A stretch of DNA of 64,000 nucleotides from Saccharopolyspora soli (GCF_022678645.1 NZ_JALBWV010000005.1:62001-126000); one strand, 5' to 3'. Positions 17,335-26,804 are shown, numbered from the stretch's first letter. Notes: generated by a model from the sequence alone, not told the origin. Numbers and translations: made by a program.

Positions 17335-18360
17335 TCATGCACTCCGGATGAGGTCGAGGACCTGTTGGGCGGCGGGAGGATCACCGAGAATCCGCCGCCA
17401 GCGTTCGTGCACCGCGGCCGCCGCGGCGCGGAACGGGCGCTGCTGCGCCTCGTCGAGTTCGACGAGCTCCACCCCGGCCTCGCGAATCGCGGGGAGGTAG
17501 TCCTGCTCGTGCACGGTTACCAGCCGGTCGGTGCCCGCGCGGAACATGGTCCGCCCGGCCTCGTCCAGCGCGGCCCGCTGCTGCGGGGCGAGCCCGGCGT
17601 ACCAGTCGACGCGGCAGTAGGCGTCCACCGTGTACATCCCGAACTGCGCCGCCGTGCCGTACCGGATGATTTCCTGCAGGTCGCGGGAGATGATCGTGCC
17701 CAGGTAGCTCATCATCCCGTCGATGGTGCCGCGCTCCAGGGCCTGGTAGACCTCCGCCGATCCCATGAACACCGGTGCCCCGCCGAGCGCCTTGACCGTC
17801 TCGCCCTCGATCTCACCGGCCACCCGCAGCCGCAGCCCGCGCACGTCCGCCGGGCGCAGGATGGGGCGGCGGATCGTCCACAGGTACTCGAAGCCGGTCG
17901 GCATCCCGCCCAGCACCCGCATGTTCTGCCGCGCCAGCCGTTGGTTGATCGCCGCCGACACCGCGCCGTCGGGATCGATGGCCCTGCGGTGCCTCGCGAA
18001 ATCCTCGGTGGTGAAGGGCAGTTCCAGCGAGCCCAGCACCGGGAAGCTCGACGACACGTAGGAGCTGGTCTGGAACACCACGTCGACGACGCCGTGCAGC
18101 AGACCGGGCACCAACTCCTCAGCACCGAGCAGCGTGCCGGAGTTGAAGACGTCGAAGGACAACCCGCCGACATCACGGGCCGTGCCCAGGAACATCTCGA
18201 TGCCGGGGAACAGGTCGTCGTAGGACTTGGTCAGGTAGGTCGCCGCGATGGGCTGCTTCGCACCGGCCTGCCGCGGAGCACATCCGCTCAACCCGGCGGC
18301 GAGCGCCCCGGATCCGATCGCGGACAGGAAGTCCCGCCGCGCCAGGCCGCGCCCGCTCAC
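17335..18360 (-). CDS. dctP: TRAP transporter substrate-binding protein (DctP type)
   Basis: This is the solute receptor of the TRAP system, about 341 residues. The N-terminus holds a twin-arginine signal (LARRDFLSAIGSGALAAGL) running into a lipobox-like LSGCAP, so it is likely a Tat-exported lipoprotein. The ligand-anchoring arginine region is visible in LRPADVRGLRLRVAGEIEGE, followed by FMGSAEVYQALERGTIDGMM, the DctP signature. The start is uncertain: GTG at 18360 puts the RR motif near residue 8, while other in-frame starts extend it. Bound substrates of the family are C4-dicarboxylates, keto acids, sugar acids and amino acids. It is divergent from a sarcosine-oxidase-like gene; 18361-18629 shows no clear element. 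Confidence 0.88.
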   Translation of the reverse strand: MSGRGLARRDFLSAIGSGALAAGLSGCAPRQAGAKQPIAATYLTKSYDDLFPGIEMFLGTARDVGGLSFDVFNSGTLLGAEELVPGLLHGVVDVVFQTSSYVSSSFPVLGSLELPFTTEDFARHRRAIDPDGAVSAAINQRLARQNMRVLGGMPTGFEYLWTIRRPILRPADVRGLRLRVAGEIEGETVKALGGAPVFMGSAEVYQALERGTIDGMMSYLGTIISRDLQEIIRYGTAAQFGMYTVDAYCRVDWYAGLAPQQRAALDEAGRTMFRAGTDRLVTVHEQDYLPAIREAGVELVELDEAQQRPFRAAAAAVHERWRRILGDPPAAQQVLDLIRSA

Positions 18361-18629
18361 CGGCCACCTGCCCGCGCATGGCCGCGCAGCACCAACCCGA
18401 ATTCGGGATCGTTCAACGCTGAACTCCCTTCCAACCGTGGAGCCGCCGGACTGTGGCATCACACGGGCGAAGATGCCAAGAAAAACGTCTCACTGGACGA
18501 AACGCCCAACCCCAGGCGCGGGAGCGCTCCTATGCCCGCACCCATTCCCCTCGCGGAAGTGGAGCCGGGACTGCGAGGCTATGAGCGGGTTGAATGGTCC
18601 TGACCCCAACGACGCGAGGAGGCGATGCA

Positions 18630-19769
18630 GTGAGCTATGACGTGATCGTCGTCGGACTCGGTGGGATGGGCAGCGCGGCCGCGCACCGGCTCGCGGCCCG
18701 CGGACAGCGGGTGCTGGGCATCGAACAGTTCCACGCCGCCCACGACCTGGGGTCCAGCCACGGCAACTCCCGCATCACGCGGCTGGCCTACTCCGAACAT
18801 CCGTCGTACGTGCCGCTGATGCGCCGGTCGTACGAGCTGTGGCGGGAGGTCGAGCGCGAGTCGGGTCGGCGGCTGCTCACCATGACCGGGGCGGTGATGC
18901 TCGGCGATCCGGGCTCAAGCGTGGTCTCCGGGGCACTGCTCAGCGCCCGGCAATGGGGTCTGCCGCACGACGTGCTGGAGCCCGCCGAGGTGCGCCGACG
19001 CTTCCCGACGTTGAACCCGGCAGACGATGAACTGGCCGTGGTCGAGGACAGCGCCGGGTTCGTCCGGCCCGAGCAGGCCGTGCTCGCCCACAGCGACCTC
19101 GCCTCGCGGGCCGGTGCGCAACTCCGCTACGGCGAGCGGGTCATCGACTGGACCACCACCCCGCAGCACGCCCAGGTGTCGACGGACCAGGGCACCTACC
19201 TGGCCGACCGGTTGGTGATCTGCCCCGGTGCGTGGGCCCCGGAACAGCTCGCCGACCTCAGGATTCCACTGGTCGTCGAACGTCAGGTCATGCACTGGTT
19301 CCAGCCGCGCGGCGGGGTCGATCGTTTCCGGCCCGAACACCACCCGGTCTACCTGTGGGAAGCCGATCCCGACCACATCGTCTACGGCTTTCCCGCCCAG
19401 GACGGCGAGGATTGCGTGAAGGTCGCCTTCTACCGGCGGCCGGGAGTGACGACGCCCGACACCATCGACCGGAGTGTCCACCCGGCCGAGGTCGAGGAGA
19501 TCACCGCCTACCTGGCCGATCGAATCCCCGGACTGGCCGAGCACCACCTCCGCTCGAAGACGTGCATGTACACGCTCACTCCCGACCACCACTTCGTGAT
19601 CGGCGCCCATCCCCGACACCCGCGAGTCGTGGTCGCATGCGGATTCTCCGGCCACGGGTTCAAGTTCGTGCCGCTGGTCGGCGAGGTGCTCGCCGACCTC
19701 GTCATCGATGGCGCGACCGCCCACGACATCGCCCTGTTCGACCCGACCCGCACGTTCGCGACGCCCTGA
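18630..19769 (+). CDS. Monomeric sarcosine oxidase / N-methyl amino acid oxidase family flavoprotein
   Basis: This is a 379-residue FAD enzyme that oxidatively demethylates sarcosine or a related N-methyl amino acid, releasing formaldehyde and peroxide. The dinucleotide loop is VIVVGLGGMGSAAAHRLAAR at residues ~5-24. C312 in KTCMYTLTPDHHFVIG matches the cysteine that holds FAD covalently in monomeric sarcosine oxidases. The C-terminal GFSGHGFKFVPLVGEVLADL is also typical. The GTG at 18630 follows GAGGAGGCG. It is divergent from the TRAP operon, which could import its substrate, and ends 5 bp from the convergent sugar permease gene. Confidence 0.87.
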   Translation: MSYDVIVVGLGGMGSAAAHRLAARGQRVLGIEQFHAAHDLGSSHGNSRITRLAYSEHPSYVPLMRRSYELWREVERESGRRLLTMTGAVMLGDPGSSVVSGALLSARQWGLPHDVLEPAEVRRRFPTLNPADDELAVVEDSAGFVRPEQAVLAHSDLASRAGAQLRYGERVIDWTTTPQHAQVSTDQGTYLADRLVICPGAWAPEQLADLRIPLVVERQVMHWFQPRGGVDRFRPEHHPVYLWEADPDHIVYGFPAQDGEDCVKVAFYRRPGVTTPDTIDRSVHPAEVEEITAYLADRIPGLAEHHLRSKTCMYTLTPDHHFVIGAHPRHPRVVVACGFSGHGFKFVPLVGEVLADLVIDGATAHDIALFDPTRTFATP

Positions 19770-19774
19770 CGGGC

Positions 19775-20596
19775 TCAGCCCTTCAGGCCGCTGCCGAAGC
19801 TGCGGATCATGTAGCGCTGGAAGATGAAGAACAGCACCAGGATCGGGAAGCTCGCCATCAGCAGACCGGCGAAGATCTGGCCCCAGTTGCTGCTGTATTC
19901 ACCGACGAAGCTGTAGATCTGCACGGGAACGGTGACGTTGTCCGTGCCGCCCAGGTAGAGCAACGGCGTGAAGAACTCGTTCCACACCGCGAGGCCGTCG
20001 AGCACGATCACGGTGCCGGTGACCGGAAGCAGCAGCGGCATGATCACCCGCCGGAACGCCTGGAACGCGCTGGCTCCGTCGATGCGCGCGGCTTCCTCGT
20101 ATTCGATGGGGATCTGCCGGATGAAGCCCGTGTAGAGGATGACGGTCAGCGGTAGCTGGATGCCCACGCTGAAGATGATCACCGAAACCGGGTTGGCGGC
20201 GATTCCCAACGCCGTGAACGTGCGGTACATCGGCAGCACGCCGATCTGGAACGGCACCATCATGCCCGCGGCGACCAGTCCGTACCAGCGCTTGCCCGCT
20301 CGGCCCGAGCGGGCGAAGTAATAACCAGCGCACCCGCCGACGACGACCAGCGCCACCACGGTGACGCCGGTGATGTAAATGCTGTTGAGGAACGCCGAAC
20401 CGAGGTTCCCCTCCTCCCACGCGAGCACGAAGTTGCTCAGATCGAGCCGGGTGGGCACGCCGAGCGGGCTTTGCGCGACTTCGGCCGAATCGCGGAATCC
20501 CACCGAGATGAGCAGCCACAGGGGGAAGACGAAGACCGCCGTCAGGGCGATCATCACCACTTCGAGAATTCCGGTGCGCCAGGTGTAGGAGTTCAT
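19775..20596 (-). CDS. ABC sugar transporter permease (MalG/CUT1 type)
   Basis: This is an inner-membrane permease of 273 residues with six hydrophobic helices. The CUT1 EAA loop (EYEEAARIDGASAFQAFRRV) precedes IMPLLLPV. The C-terminus ends IFQRYMIRSFGSGLKG, usual for MalG-like proteins. The ATG at 20596 lies 6 bp from the stop of its partner permease. It is the last gene of the operon glycoside hydrolase - binding protein - permease - permease. No ATPase is encoded here; in many actinomycetes such systems use one shared MsiK-type ATPase. Confidence 0.9.
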   Translation of the reverse strand: MNSYTWRTGILEVVMIALTAVFVFPLWLLISVGFRDSAEVAQSPLGVPTRLDLSNFVLAWEEGNLGSAFLNSIYITGVTVVALVVVGGCAGYYFARSGRAGKRWYGLVAAGMMVPFQIGVLPMYRTFTALGIAANPVSVIIFSVGIQLPLTVILYTGFIRQIPIEYEEAARIDGASAFQAFRRVIMPLLLPVTGTVIVLDGLAVWNEFFTPLLYLGGTDNVTVPVQIYSFVGEYSSNWGQIFAGLLMASFPILVLFFIFQRYMIRSFGSGLKG

Positions 20597-20602
20597 CAGG
20601 CT

Positions 20603-21520
20603 TCAGTCCCGTTCTCGGAAAACACGCATTTGCCCGAACGAGATCACCGCGATCAGGATGAACACGATCAGGCCGAGGGCGATGCCGTAGCCGTACCTGT
20701 TGTAGAGGAATGCCTCGTTGTAGAGCAGCGTGGACAGGGTCTGGGTCGCGTATCCCGGTCCGCCCTGCGTCGTCGCGAGGACCTGGTCGAACAGCTTCAG
20801 CGACATGATCAGCGACAGCGTGATGTTGATCAGGGTCGGGGTGCGCAGCAACGGCCAGGTGACCCAGGCGAACCGCTTGACCGGGCCAGCGCCGTCCATC
20901 ACCGCCGCTTCGAGGACCTCGCCGGGGATGTTCTGCATCCCGGCGAGGTAGATGACCATCGAATAGCCCACGTGCTGCCAGACGACGATCGCCACGATCC
21001 CCCACATCGCCAGGGCGGGATCGCCGAGCACGTTGAGGCCCTGGGCGGAACCCAGCAGTTGGCTCAGGCTCGACACCGGTCCGCCCGGCACGAAGATGAA
21101 CTGCCAGAGGTAGCCCACGATGATCGGCGTCATGACGACCGGCGCGAACAGCAGGGTCCGCAGCACGTTCCGGCTCTTGATCCGCGAATTCAGGCCGAGC
21201 GCGAGCCCGAGTCCGATGGCGTTCTGCAACACGGTGATCGCGGCCGCCATGACGATGGTGTGCCACAGGGCGCCCACCGTTTCCGGGGACGAGAACAGGT
21301 TTGTGAAGTTGTCCAGCCCGTTGAAGTGGATCGCGCTACCGAGCCCGCTCCAGTCGGTGAACGCGTAGTAGACGCCCTGCATCGTCGGGTAGGCCACGAT
21401 GGCGGCGAACAGCACCAGGCAGGGAACGGCGAACCAGAACGACACGCTGGTGCGAGTGGGTTTCTTGTGCGCGGGCCGCCGCGTCCGCACTTCGACGGCC
21501 CGTTCGCTGGTCATGGTCAT
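20603..21520 (-). CDS. ABC sugar transporter permease (MalF/CUT1 type)
   Basis: This permease of 305 residues pairs with the MalG-type protein downstream. After a basic N-terminus (TRRPAHKKPTRTSVSFWF) come the first helix and the typical AFTDWSGLGSAIHFNGLDNF loop. The EAA loop is VLEAAVMDGAGPVKRFAWVT, followed by WPLLRTPTLINITL. The final part includes TLSTLLYNEAFLYNRYGYG, common to lactose/cellobiose-type permeases. The ATG at 21520 is preceded by AGGAG; a second in-frame ATG lies 6 bp on. Confidence 0.9.
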   Translation of the reverse strand: MTMTSERAVEVRTRRPAHKKPTRTSVSFWFAVPCLVLFAAIVAYPTMQGVYYAFTDWSGLGSAIHFNGLDNFTNLFSSPETVGALWHTIVMAAAITVLQNAIGLGLALGLNSRIKSRNVLRTLLFAPVVMTPIIVGYLWQFIFVPGGPVSSLSQLLGSAQGLNVLGDPALAMWGIVAIVVWQHVGYSMVIYLAGMQNIPGEVLEAAVMDGAGPVKRFAWVTWPLLRTPTLINITLSLIMSLKLFDQVLATTQGGPGYATQTLSTLLYNEAFLYNRYGYGIALGLIVFILIAVISFGQMRVFRERD

Positions 21521-21550
21521 CTGCGGCTCCTGCCCTCGACGGCATCCGAC

Positions 21551-22888
21551 CTACGCGCCGTGCAGCACGTTCTGGATGGCGTCGACGGCTTCCTGGACGC
21601 TCTTCTTGTCGAGGATCAGGTCCTGGTCGACGGCGATCATCGTCTGCTTGACCTCGTAGTTCGGCCAGTAGTTGGTCGGCCACAACGCGGTCTTGTTCGC
21701 CTGGTACAGGCTCGCGATGCCCTGCATCTCCGGCTGGACGGTGGCGTCCGGGGTGGACTTGTACGGCACCCCGTAGTTCGCCTTCGACGCCGCCTCCATC
21801 TGCTCCGGCTGGGCGAGGAAGTTGATGAACGCCGTCGCGGTCGCCTTGTTGGTGCTCGACTTGGCCACCGCGTAGGCGGCCCCGGTGTTCGTCGTGAGGT
21901 AGGTGTCCGCGGGGTTCTCGGTGGCCGGGATCTCGAACATGTCGTAGCGGAGGTTCGGGTTGCCCTGCTTCAGGTCGTCGATCGCTGGCGAGATGACGTC
22001 AACACCGAGCGCCTTGCCCGAGGTCACCAGCTGGGTGGCCTGCGTGTCGGAGTAACCGGTCGAGTTCGGCTGGAAGCAGTTGGCGTCCCGCATCTGCACG
22101 TACTGCTCGTGCGCCTTCGTCAACGAGGAGCGCCACAGCTCGGATCCGCTCCAGGTCACGGCGCCGGTCGTCACCTTCTGGGCGAACTGGGGATCCTGCG
22201 AGTACACCAGGGTGTTGGCGAGTTCGATGGGGACTTCGGTGTTCAGGTATCCGGTCTGGTTGCCGAGCGCGATCGGAACGATTCCCTTGGACGACACGGT
22301 GCGGCAGAAGTTGAGCAGCTCGGAGAACCGCGTCGGCACCGAAACACCCAGCTTGGCGAGCAGGTCCTTGTCGTAGACCACGCCGGTGGGGTTCTGGTAC
22401 GAGGTGAAGGCGTACACCTTCCCCTGTTCCGAGACGAGGCTGGTCGCCGTGTCGCCCAGTTGCGACGCCCACGGCTGCGACATGAGGTCTTCGAGCAGTC
22501 CGGCCTGGGCCAGGGTCTTCGTCGCCATGGAGTTGCCGGAGCCGCCCCAGACGAACATCACGTCGGGGCCGTGCCCAGCGGCCAGCTGGGCCCGCACGGT
22601 CGTCTGGTAGGTGTTCGACGGCGACTGCACGAACTGGACGGTGACGCCCGGGTGCAGCTTCTGGAACTGGTCCGCAGCCTCCTTCAGGTAGGGCTGACCG
22701 GTCTGCGAGCTGACCCGGATGACACCGCTGATGCCGCCCGAGTTCGAGCCCGAACTCGTCGTGTCGATGGCGCCCGTGCAGCCCGTCAGCGCCGTCGCGG
22801 CCGCCAGCAGCGCCGCGCCGACGGCGAGCCGCCGAGTCGCGCGGGCCTTGCGGCCAGGGGTTCGCGGTGTTCTCGATGTGTCGGTCAT
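21551..22888 (-). CDS. Carbohydrate ABC transporter substrate-binding lipoprotein (SBP family 1)
   Basis: This is the extracellular sugar receptor, 445 residues. The ATG at 22888 begins MTDTSRTPRTPGRKARATRR; the Arg-rich region, hydrophobic core and lipobox TALTGCTG place the lipid-attached Cys near residue 39. The mature part has the family-1 pattern KEAADQFQKLHPGVTVQFVQ, then GHGPDVMFVWGG, KVYAFTSYQNPTGVVYDKDL and AYAVAKSSTNKATATAFINF. The ligand is unknown; the adjacent hydrolase and the GH5 enzyme suggest an oligosaccharide. There are 30 bp to the permease gene and 52 bp from the hydrolase gene. Confidence 0.9.
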   Translation of the reverse strand: MTDTSRTPRTPGRKARATRRLAVGAALLAAATALTGCTGAIDTTSSGSNSGGISGVIRVSSQTGQPYLKEAADQFQKLHPGVTVQFVQSPSNTYQTTVRAQLAAGHGPDVMFVWGGSGNSMATKTLAQAGLLEDLMSQPWASQLGDTATSLVSEQGKVYAFTSYQNPTGVVYDKDLLAKLGVSVPTRFSELLNFCRTVSSKGIVPIALGNQTGYLNTEVPIELANTLVYSQDPQFAQKVTTGAVTWSGSELWRSSLTKAHEQYVQMRDANCFQPNSTGYSDTQATQLVTSGKALGVDVISPAIDDLKQGNPNLRYDMFEIPATENPADTYLTTNTGAAYAVAKSSTNKATATAFINFLAQPEQMEAASKANYGVPYKSTPDATVQPEMQGIASLYQANKTALWPTNYWPNYEVKQTMIAVDQDLILDKKSVQEAVDAIQNVLHGA

Positions 22889-22940
22889 CTTTGACTCCAC
22901 TCGATTTGCGGTTCCGAGCTCCGGGGTGTGGCCGATCGGC

Positions 22941-25511
22941 TCACACGCGCTGTCCGAGCACGACGTGGTAGGGCTGGTTGGCGAGCGTCTGGTCCAGGCC
23001 GGGGACGATCCAGGCGTCCCTGCCCGCCGCGCTGCGGGCGAGGAGGAAGAACTCCAGCGGGTAGGCGGTATCCGTGTAGTTCGCCGGGACCTCCGCGGTG
23101 AAACGCCGATCACCGGCCGGGACCATGGGGATGCTCAGGTACTCCTCGGCCTGGTTGAGGTGGCGCACCCGCAGGGTCAGCTCGACGTCCACAGCCGCCT
23201 CGGCCTGCACCACCAGCGGCTTACCAGGCACGAAATCCGCTGGTGGGATGCAGGTGACGGCAGGGCGCGGAGCGGGATCGCCCGGCGGGACCGTGGCGCG
23301 CACCGGCTTCCCGGCGGCGATCGCCTCGTCGAGTTCACGGGCGAACTCCTCGACGTCGCTGTCGACCTGCGCGAGCCGGTCGCTCCAATGCCCCTGCTCC
23401 GACGGACGGTCGCCGAAGGCCAGCTCGGACGCGTAGACGCCCCGCGTGCCGGTGACGATCTCGGCCAGCGCCTGCCGACCTGCTCGGTAGCTTTCCAGCC
23501 CGTCCCGGAGGTGCTGCGGATCTTCGGTCTGGCGGAACAGCGAGTACCCGATGCCCGCTCTGATCTTGCCCGCGAAGAACCGCGCCAACAGCGCCGCAAC
23601 CGTCACATCCACCTCGACGCGGCGGAATTCGGGCGTCGCGGGGTCGCTGACCCGGCCCCGTGCCCGCCTGATCGAGGTTTCCGCGACGCCTGCGAACCGT
23701 TCGAGCCACGACGCGACGTGCTCCGGCGTGTACCTGCCGCTCGGTCGCCCGGCGAGCAGCCCGCTGGCGTAGTCGTCGGCCGATTCGAACAGGGTGGGGT
23801 CGAAGGGGCTGACTCCGCCCCAGGTGCCCGGTGCGGAGAGGTCGAAGTCGTACGTCGCTGACTTGACGCCGCGCGCGATGGGCATGTCGGTGAGCACTTC
23901 GGGCCAGAAGAAGTTGTTGGAGGCGCTCAGCGACTGCGTGACGGTCACCAGCGGCAGCACTTTGCCCGCCGCGCTCAGCGCGTTCTCGATGTCCTCGGCG
24001 GCCTCGGCGAACTGGGCCCGCAGATACCGCGACCACGTCTGCCGATCAGCGTCCGGGTCGAACATCAGCCGACCCCACAACCGGTATTCGTAGGCGTACT
24101 TCTGCCAGTCCGAGGTGCCGAGTTGCAGCTCCGGGTCGACGTAGAGGTCTCGCGGGGCGGTGCCCGCGGTGTCCTTGCGTCCCCGGAAGGTCAACGGCTC
24201 GCACAGTTCGGCGCCGAGGGCTCCGCCGATGGTGCTCATCCGACCGTATCCCGCGAAGATCTCCGGATCCGCCCACAGCAGGAATCGCTGGGTGCCGGGC
24301 CACACCCGGAACAGCAGGTCGAAGTCGCGATCCTGGCGGAGGAAGTCGCCATAGCCGTAGCGGGTGAACCGCCGCGCGTTCTGGGTGATGCCGCGCAGGT
24401 CGTCATCGTTGGCCGGTCGGGCGAACTCCAACGGCCGGACCGACGCTTGGTGGTAGGGCAGGCCCTGGTGCTCGGCCCAGTACTTCGCCGAGAGCGAGAC
24501 GCGGGCGCCACTCGCCCGAGCCGCGTCGACCAACTCCTGGTCAACGCCCTTGGAGTGCATGTCGACGTCCAGGGCGCGCCCTACCCCGTGCAGACCGCTG
24601 AGCACCGTGCGCCAGAACGCGGCGCGTCCGGCCTCCGGGACCCCGCCTTCGTAGTGCACCCGGAACGTGACGCCGTCGATGGACGGGCACTCCCGCAGCA
24701 ATTCCCGCAGCGCCGCCGCCGAGTACGCGGCGACTTCGTCATCGGCCAGTCCGTGGATGGGATAACGAAGATTGGGGCTGTCCACGAGTTCCGGACGCAC
24801 CGCGTGGTTCCACAGCCCCAGCTGGAAGTGCAGCCCGCGCCGCTTGGCCTCGTCGCTGGCGAACCGCAGGGCGGCCAAGTTCTCCGCCCGCTCGTCCTCT
24901 GACAGACCGGTGACGCCGACCCCGTCCCAACCCGGCACGTCCAGCAGGAACGGGTAGGCGAAGCAGAGGTAGTTGTCGCGCACGTCTTCGTCGTGCGAGT
25001 AGTTGTACTGCATTCCCAACGCCAGGTGCAGCCGGTTGATCCGGTGCACCGCGAGCTCGTCCAGGTAGGCGGTCCAGAAGTCGCGATCGCGCAGCCACGG
25101 ACGGTCGAGCACATCGCTGGAGAAGGACCGCAGCACACCGCGCACCGCTACCGCGGGGCCGCGCATCGGTGACTCCGCCGACCGGATCGCCGCAACGGGA
25201 TCGGAGGCGCAGCGCACCCGGTCGGCGAGTTCTGTCAACCCGTAAGCCAGTCCACGCGGCTCGGCAGCGCGAACCAGGGTCACCGCGCCGGGTTCGATCG
25301 CGAAGGTCTCCGCCGGAGCGGGTATGTCGGCCAATTCGACGCGCACGACGGCGAAATCGCCCAATTCCTCCGCATTCCGACCAACCTGCGCCGGAACGCC
25401 CTTCGCGGCCAGTTCCGCTCGCAACCGCGACACGGCCCACGGCACAGGTGCGAGCAATCCAACCTCGGTAGCGAGATCGATCAACACAGTGGTATCCGCC
25501 CGATCGGGCAC
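22941..25511 (-). CDS. Putative glycoside hydrolase with GH20b-like N-terminal domain, family unassigned
   Basis: This is a large protein of 856 residues, probably cytoplasmic because no signal peptide is seen. Residues ~1-130 look like the zincin-like accessory domain of GH20/GH67/GH84 enzymes (TVLIDLATEVG; ending LAYGLTELADRVR). A barrel-like section follows: RGVLRSFSSDVLDRPWLRD, HRINRLHLALGMQYNYSHDE, GLHFQLGLWNHAV, DGVTFRVHYEGGVPEAG and DVDMHSKGVDQEL. Acidic residues at strand ends (for example in VHYEGG) are catalytic candidates, but I cannot assign a CAZy family. The C-terminal ~150 residues look like a beta domain. The GTG at 25511 follows AAGGAGG; it opens the sugar operon and carries a LacI-type palindrome over its ribosome site. 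Confidence 0.7.
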   Translation of the reverse strand: MPDRADTTVLIDLATEVGLLAPVPWAVSRLRAELAAKGVPAQVGRNAEELGDFAVVRVELADIPAPAETFAIEPGAVTLVRAAEPRGLAYGLTELADRVRCASDPVAAIRSAESPMRGPAVAVRGVLRSFSSDVLDRPWLRDRDFWTAYLDELAVHRINRLHLALGMQYNYSHDEDVRDNYLCFAYPFLLDVPGWDGVGVTGLSEDERAENLAALRFASDEAKRRGLHFQLGLWNHAVRPELVDSPNLRYPIHGLADDEVAAYSAAALRELLRECPSIDGVTFRVHYEGGVPEAGRAAFWRTVLSGLHGVGRALDVDMHSKGVDQELVDAARASGARVSLSAKYWAEHQGLPYHQASVRPLEFARPANDDDLRGITQNARRFTRYGYGDFLRQDRDFDLLFRVWPGTQRFLLWADPEIFAGYGRMSTIGGALGAELCEPLTFRGRKDTAGTAPRDLYVDPELQLGTSDWQKYAYEYRLWGRLMFDPDADRQTWSRYLRAQFAEAAEDIENALSAAGKVLPLVTVTQSLSASNNFFWPEVLTDMPIARGVKSATYDFDLSAPGTWGGVSPFDPTLFESADDYASGLLAGRPSGRYTPEHVASWLERFAGVAETSIRRARGRVSDPATPEFRRVEVDVTVAALLARFFAGKIRAGIGYSLFRQTEDPQHLRDGLESYRAGRQALAEIVTGTRGVYASELAFGDRPSEQGHWSDRLAQVDSDVEEFARELDEAIAAGKPVRATVPPGDPAPRPAVTCIPPADFVPGKPLVVQAEAAVDVELTLRVRHLNQAEEYLSIPMVPAGDRRFTAEVPANYTDTAYPLEFFLLARSAAGRDAWIVPGLDQTLANQPYHVVLGQRV

Positions 25512-25525
25512 CTGCGTTCGCCTCC

Positions 25526-25538
25526 TTGCGTTACGCAA
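25526..25538. promoter_or_regulatory. LacI-type operator at the hydrolase gene start
   Basis: TTGCGTTACGCAA is a perfect palindrome of TTGCGT/ACGCAA arms around one central base. It sits 15 bp upstream of the GTG and abuts the AAGGAGG ribosome site on the minus strand. Sequences of this kind are typical targets of actinobacterial LacI regulators, one of which is encoded 200 bp upstream. No clear promoter was found in 25539-25719. Confidence 0.6.
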
Positions 25539-25719
25539 CATCGTCAACGGCGCCGGACGCCGGACGTTCCACATTGCTCAGTGGATCAGACGGGACATCG
25601 CCAATCCAGAGGGCCGCGAAATTCGTTGCGGTACCTTGATATTCATTGTTCCAGCTTGCGGAATTGTTGCCACGAAAGTCCACATGAGACAGTTGTCGCG
25701 ACGGCTGCGTCGGGCCGAT

Positions 25720-26775
25720 TCATCGCGGGACACCATCGGATACCGAGCGCAAGCCAGCGATCGGCCGCACAGTGGCGGGCGGCGGAGCGCACGACGCCCG
25801 CTCGACCAGCCTCGTCGGCAGCTGCGCGTCCGTCTCCGCGGGTTCACCGCCGCCGAGGATCGCGACCAGCATCTCCACCGCCCGTTGGCCCATGAGCTGG
25901 ATGGGCTGGTCGATGGTCGTCAGAGCCGGGTCCGTCATGCGGCTTTCCGGCACGTTGTCGAAGCCGATGATCGACAGGTCGTCCGGCACCCGCATGCCGA
26001 GCGTCACGGCGACGTCCATGGCCACGATCGCGGACACGTCGTTGGCGGCGAAGATCGCGGTCGGCCGGTCCGGCAGCGACAACAACTCGCGCACGGCTTC
26101 CTTCGACGTCTCCTCCTGATACCCGGCTACCCGCACGAGGTCCGGATCGAAGGGAATACCGGCCTCGGCGAGCGCGCCGCGGTACCCGGTCTCGCGCTGG
26201 TGCGTGGAAGCCAGACTTCGCGGTGGGCGGCCGAGGAAACCGATCCGCCGGTGGCCCAAACCGATCAAGTACGCGGTGGCGAGCGCGGCGCCGCGAACAT
26301 TGTCGGCGCTGACCGTCGGCGCGCCTTCGTCGCCGGTGTGGGGATCGACCGCGACGACGGGAATGTCCGAACGCGACGCGTGCACCGTCGGCGTAACCAG
26401 GACGGCCCCGTCGATCAACGTGCCCGAAAGCCGCGACAGGCACCGGTTCTCCCAGCCGATGTTCTCCGCTCCCTCGCCAGCGGAGTAGACCACGAGCTCG
26501 TACCCGCTGTCGCGGATCGCGCGCGCCGCCCCCTTGAGCAGCTCAGCGCTGAACGGCTCGATGGCCCACACCAGGATGCCGATCACGTTCGTCCGGCGAT
26601 TGCGCAAACTCCGTGCGACCAGGCTCGACTCGTAGCCGAGCTCGGCGATGACCTCGCGCACGCGCGCCACGGTGGCCGCGGCGACCCCGTACCGGTCGTT
26701 GAGCACCTTGGACACCGTCGCAACCGACACGCCCGCCCGCTCGGCGACGTCCCGAATAGTCACACGGCTGTTCAT
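25720..26775 (-). CDS. LacI-family transcriptional regulator
   Basis: This is a 351-residue sugar-responsive repressor. The N-terminal HTH reads VTIRDVAERAGVSVATVSKV, with the hinge helix VARSLRNRRTNVIGILV at ~55-70. The periplasmic-binding-like core contains GAVLVTPTVHASRSDIPVVA, LIGLGHRRIGFLG and AIFAANDVSAIVAMDVA. ATG at 26775 is used; a GTG directly before it is also possible. It lies between the hydrolase-transporter operon (same strand, downstream) and the divergent GH5 gene, so it most likely controls both. Confidence 0.92.
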   Translation of the reverse strand: MNSRVTIRDVAERAGVSVATVSKVLNDRYGVAAATVARVREVIAELGYESSLVARSLRNRRTNVIGILVWAIEPFSAELLKGAARAIRDSGYELVVYSAGEGAENIGWENRCLSRLSGTLIDGAVLVTPTVHASRSDIPVVAVDPHTGDEGAPTVSADNVRGAALATAYLIGLGHRRIGFLGRPPRSLASTHQRETGYRGALAEAGIPFDPDLVRVAGYQEETSKEAVRELLSLPDRPTAIFAANDVSAIVAMDVAVTLGMRVPDDLSIIGFDNVPESRMTDPALTTIDQPIQLMGQRAVEMLVAILGGGEPAETDAQLPTRLVERASCAPPPATVRPIAGLRSVSDGVPR

Positions 26776-26804
26776 CACGGTGGGGATGCTAACTCGCGTA
26801 AAAC

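Noticed and set aside
20471..22894. An 807-codon plus-strand open frame over the sugar permease and binding-protein genes
   Set aside because: Composition is that of a codon-bias shadow (His, Arg, Gly, Val); the minus-strand genes carry signal peptide, lipobox and EAA loops.
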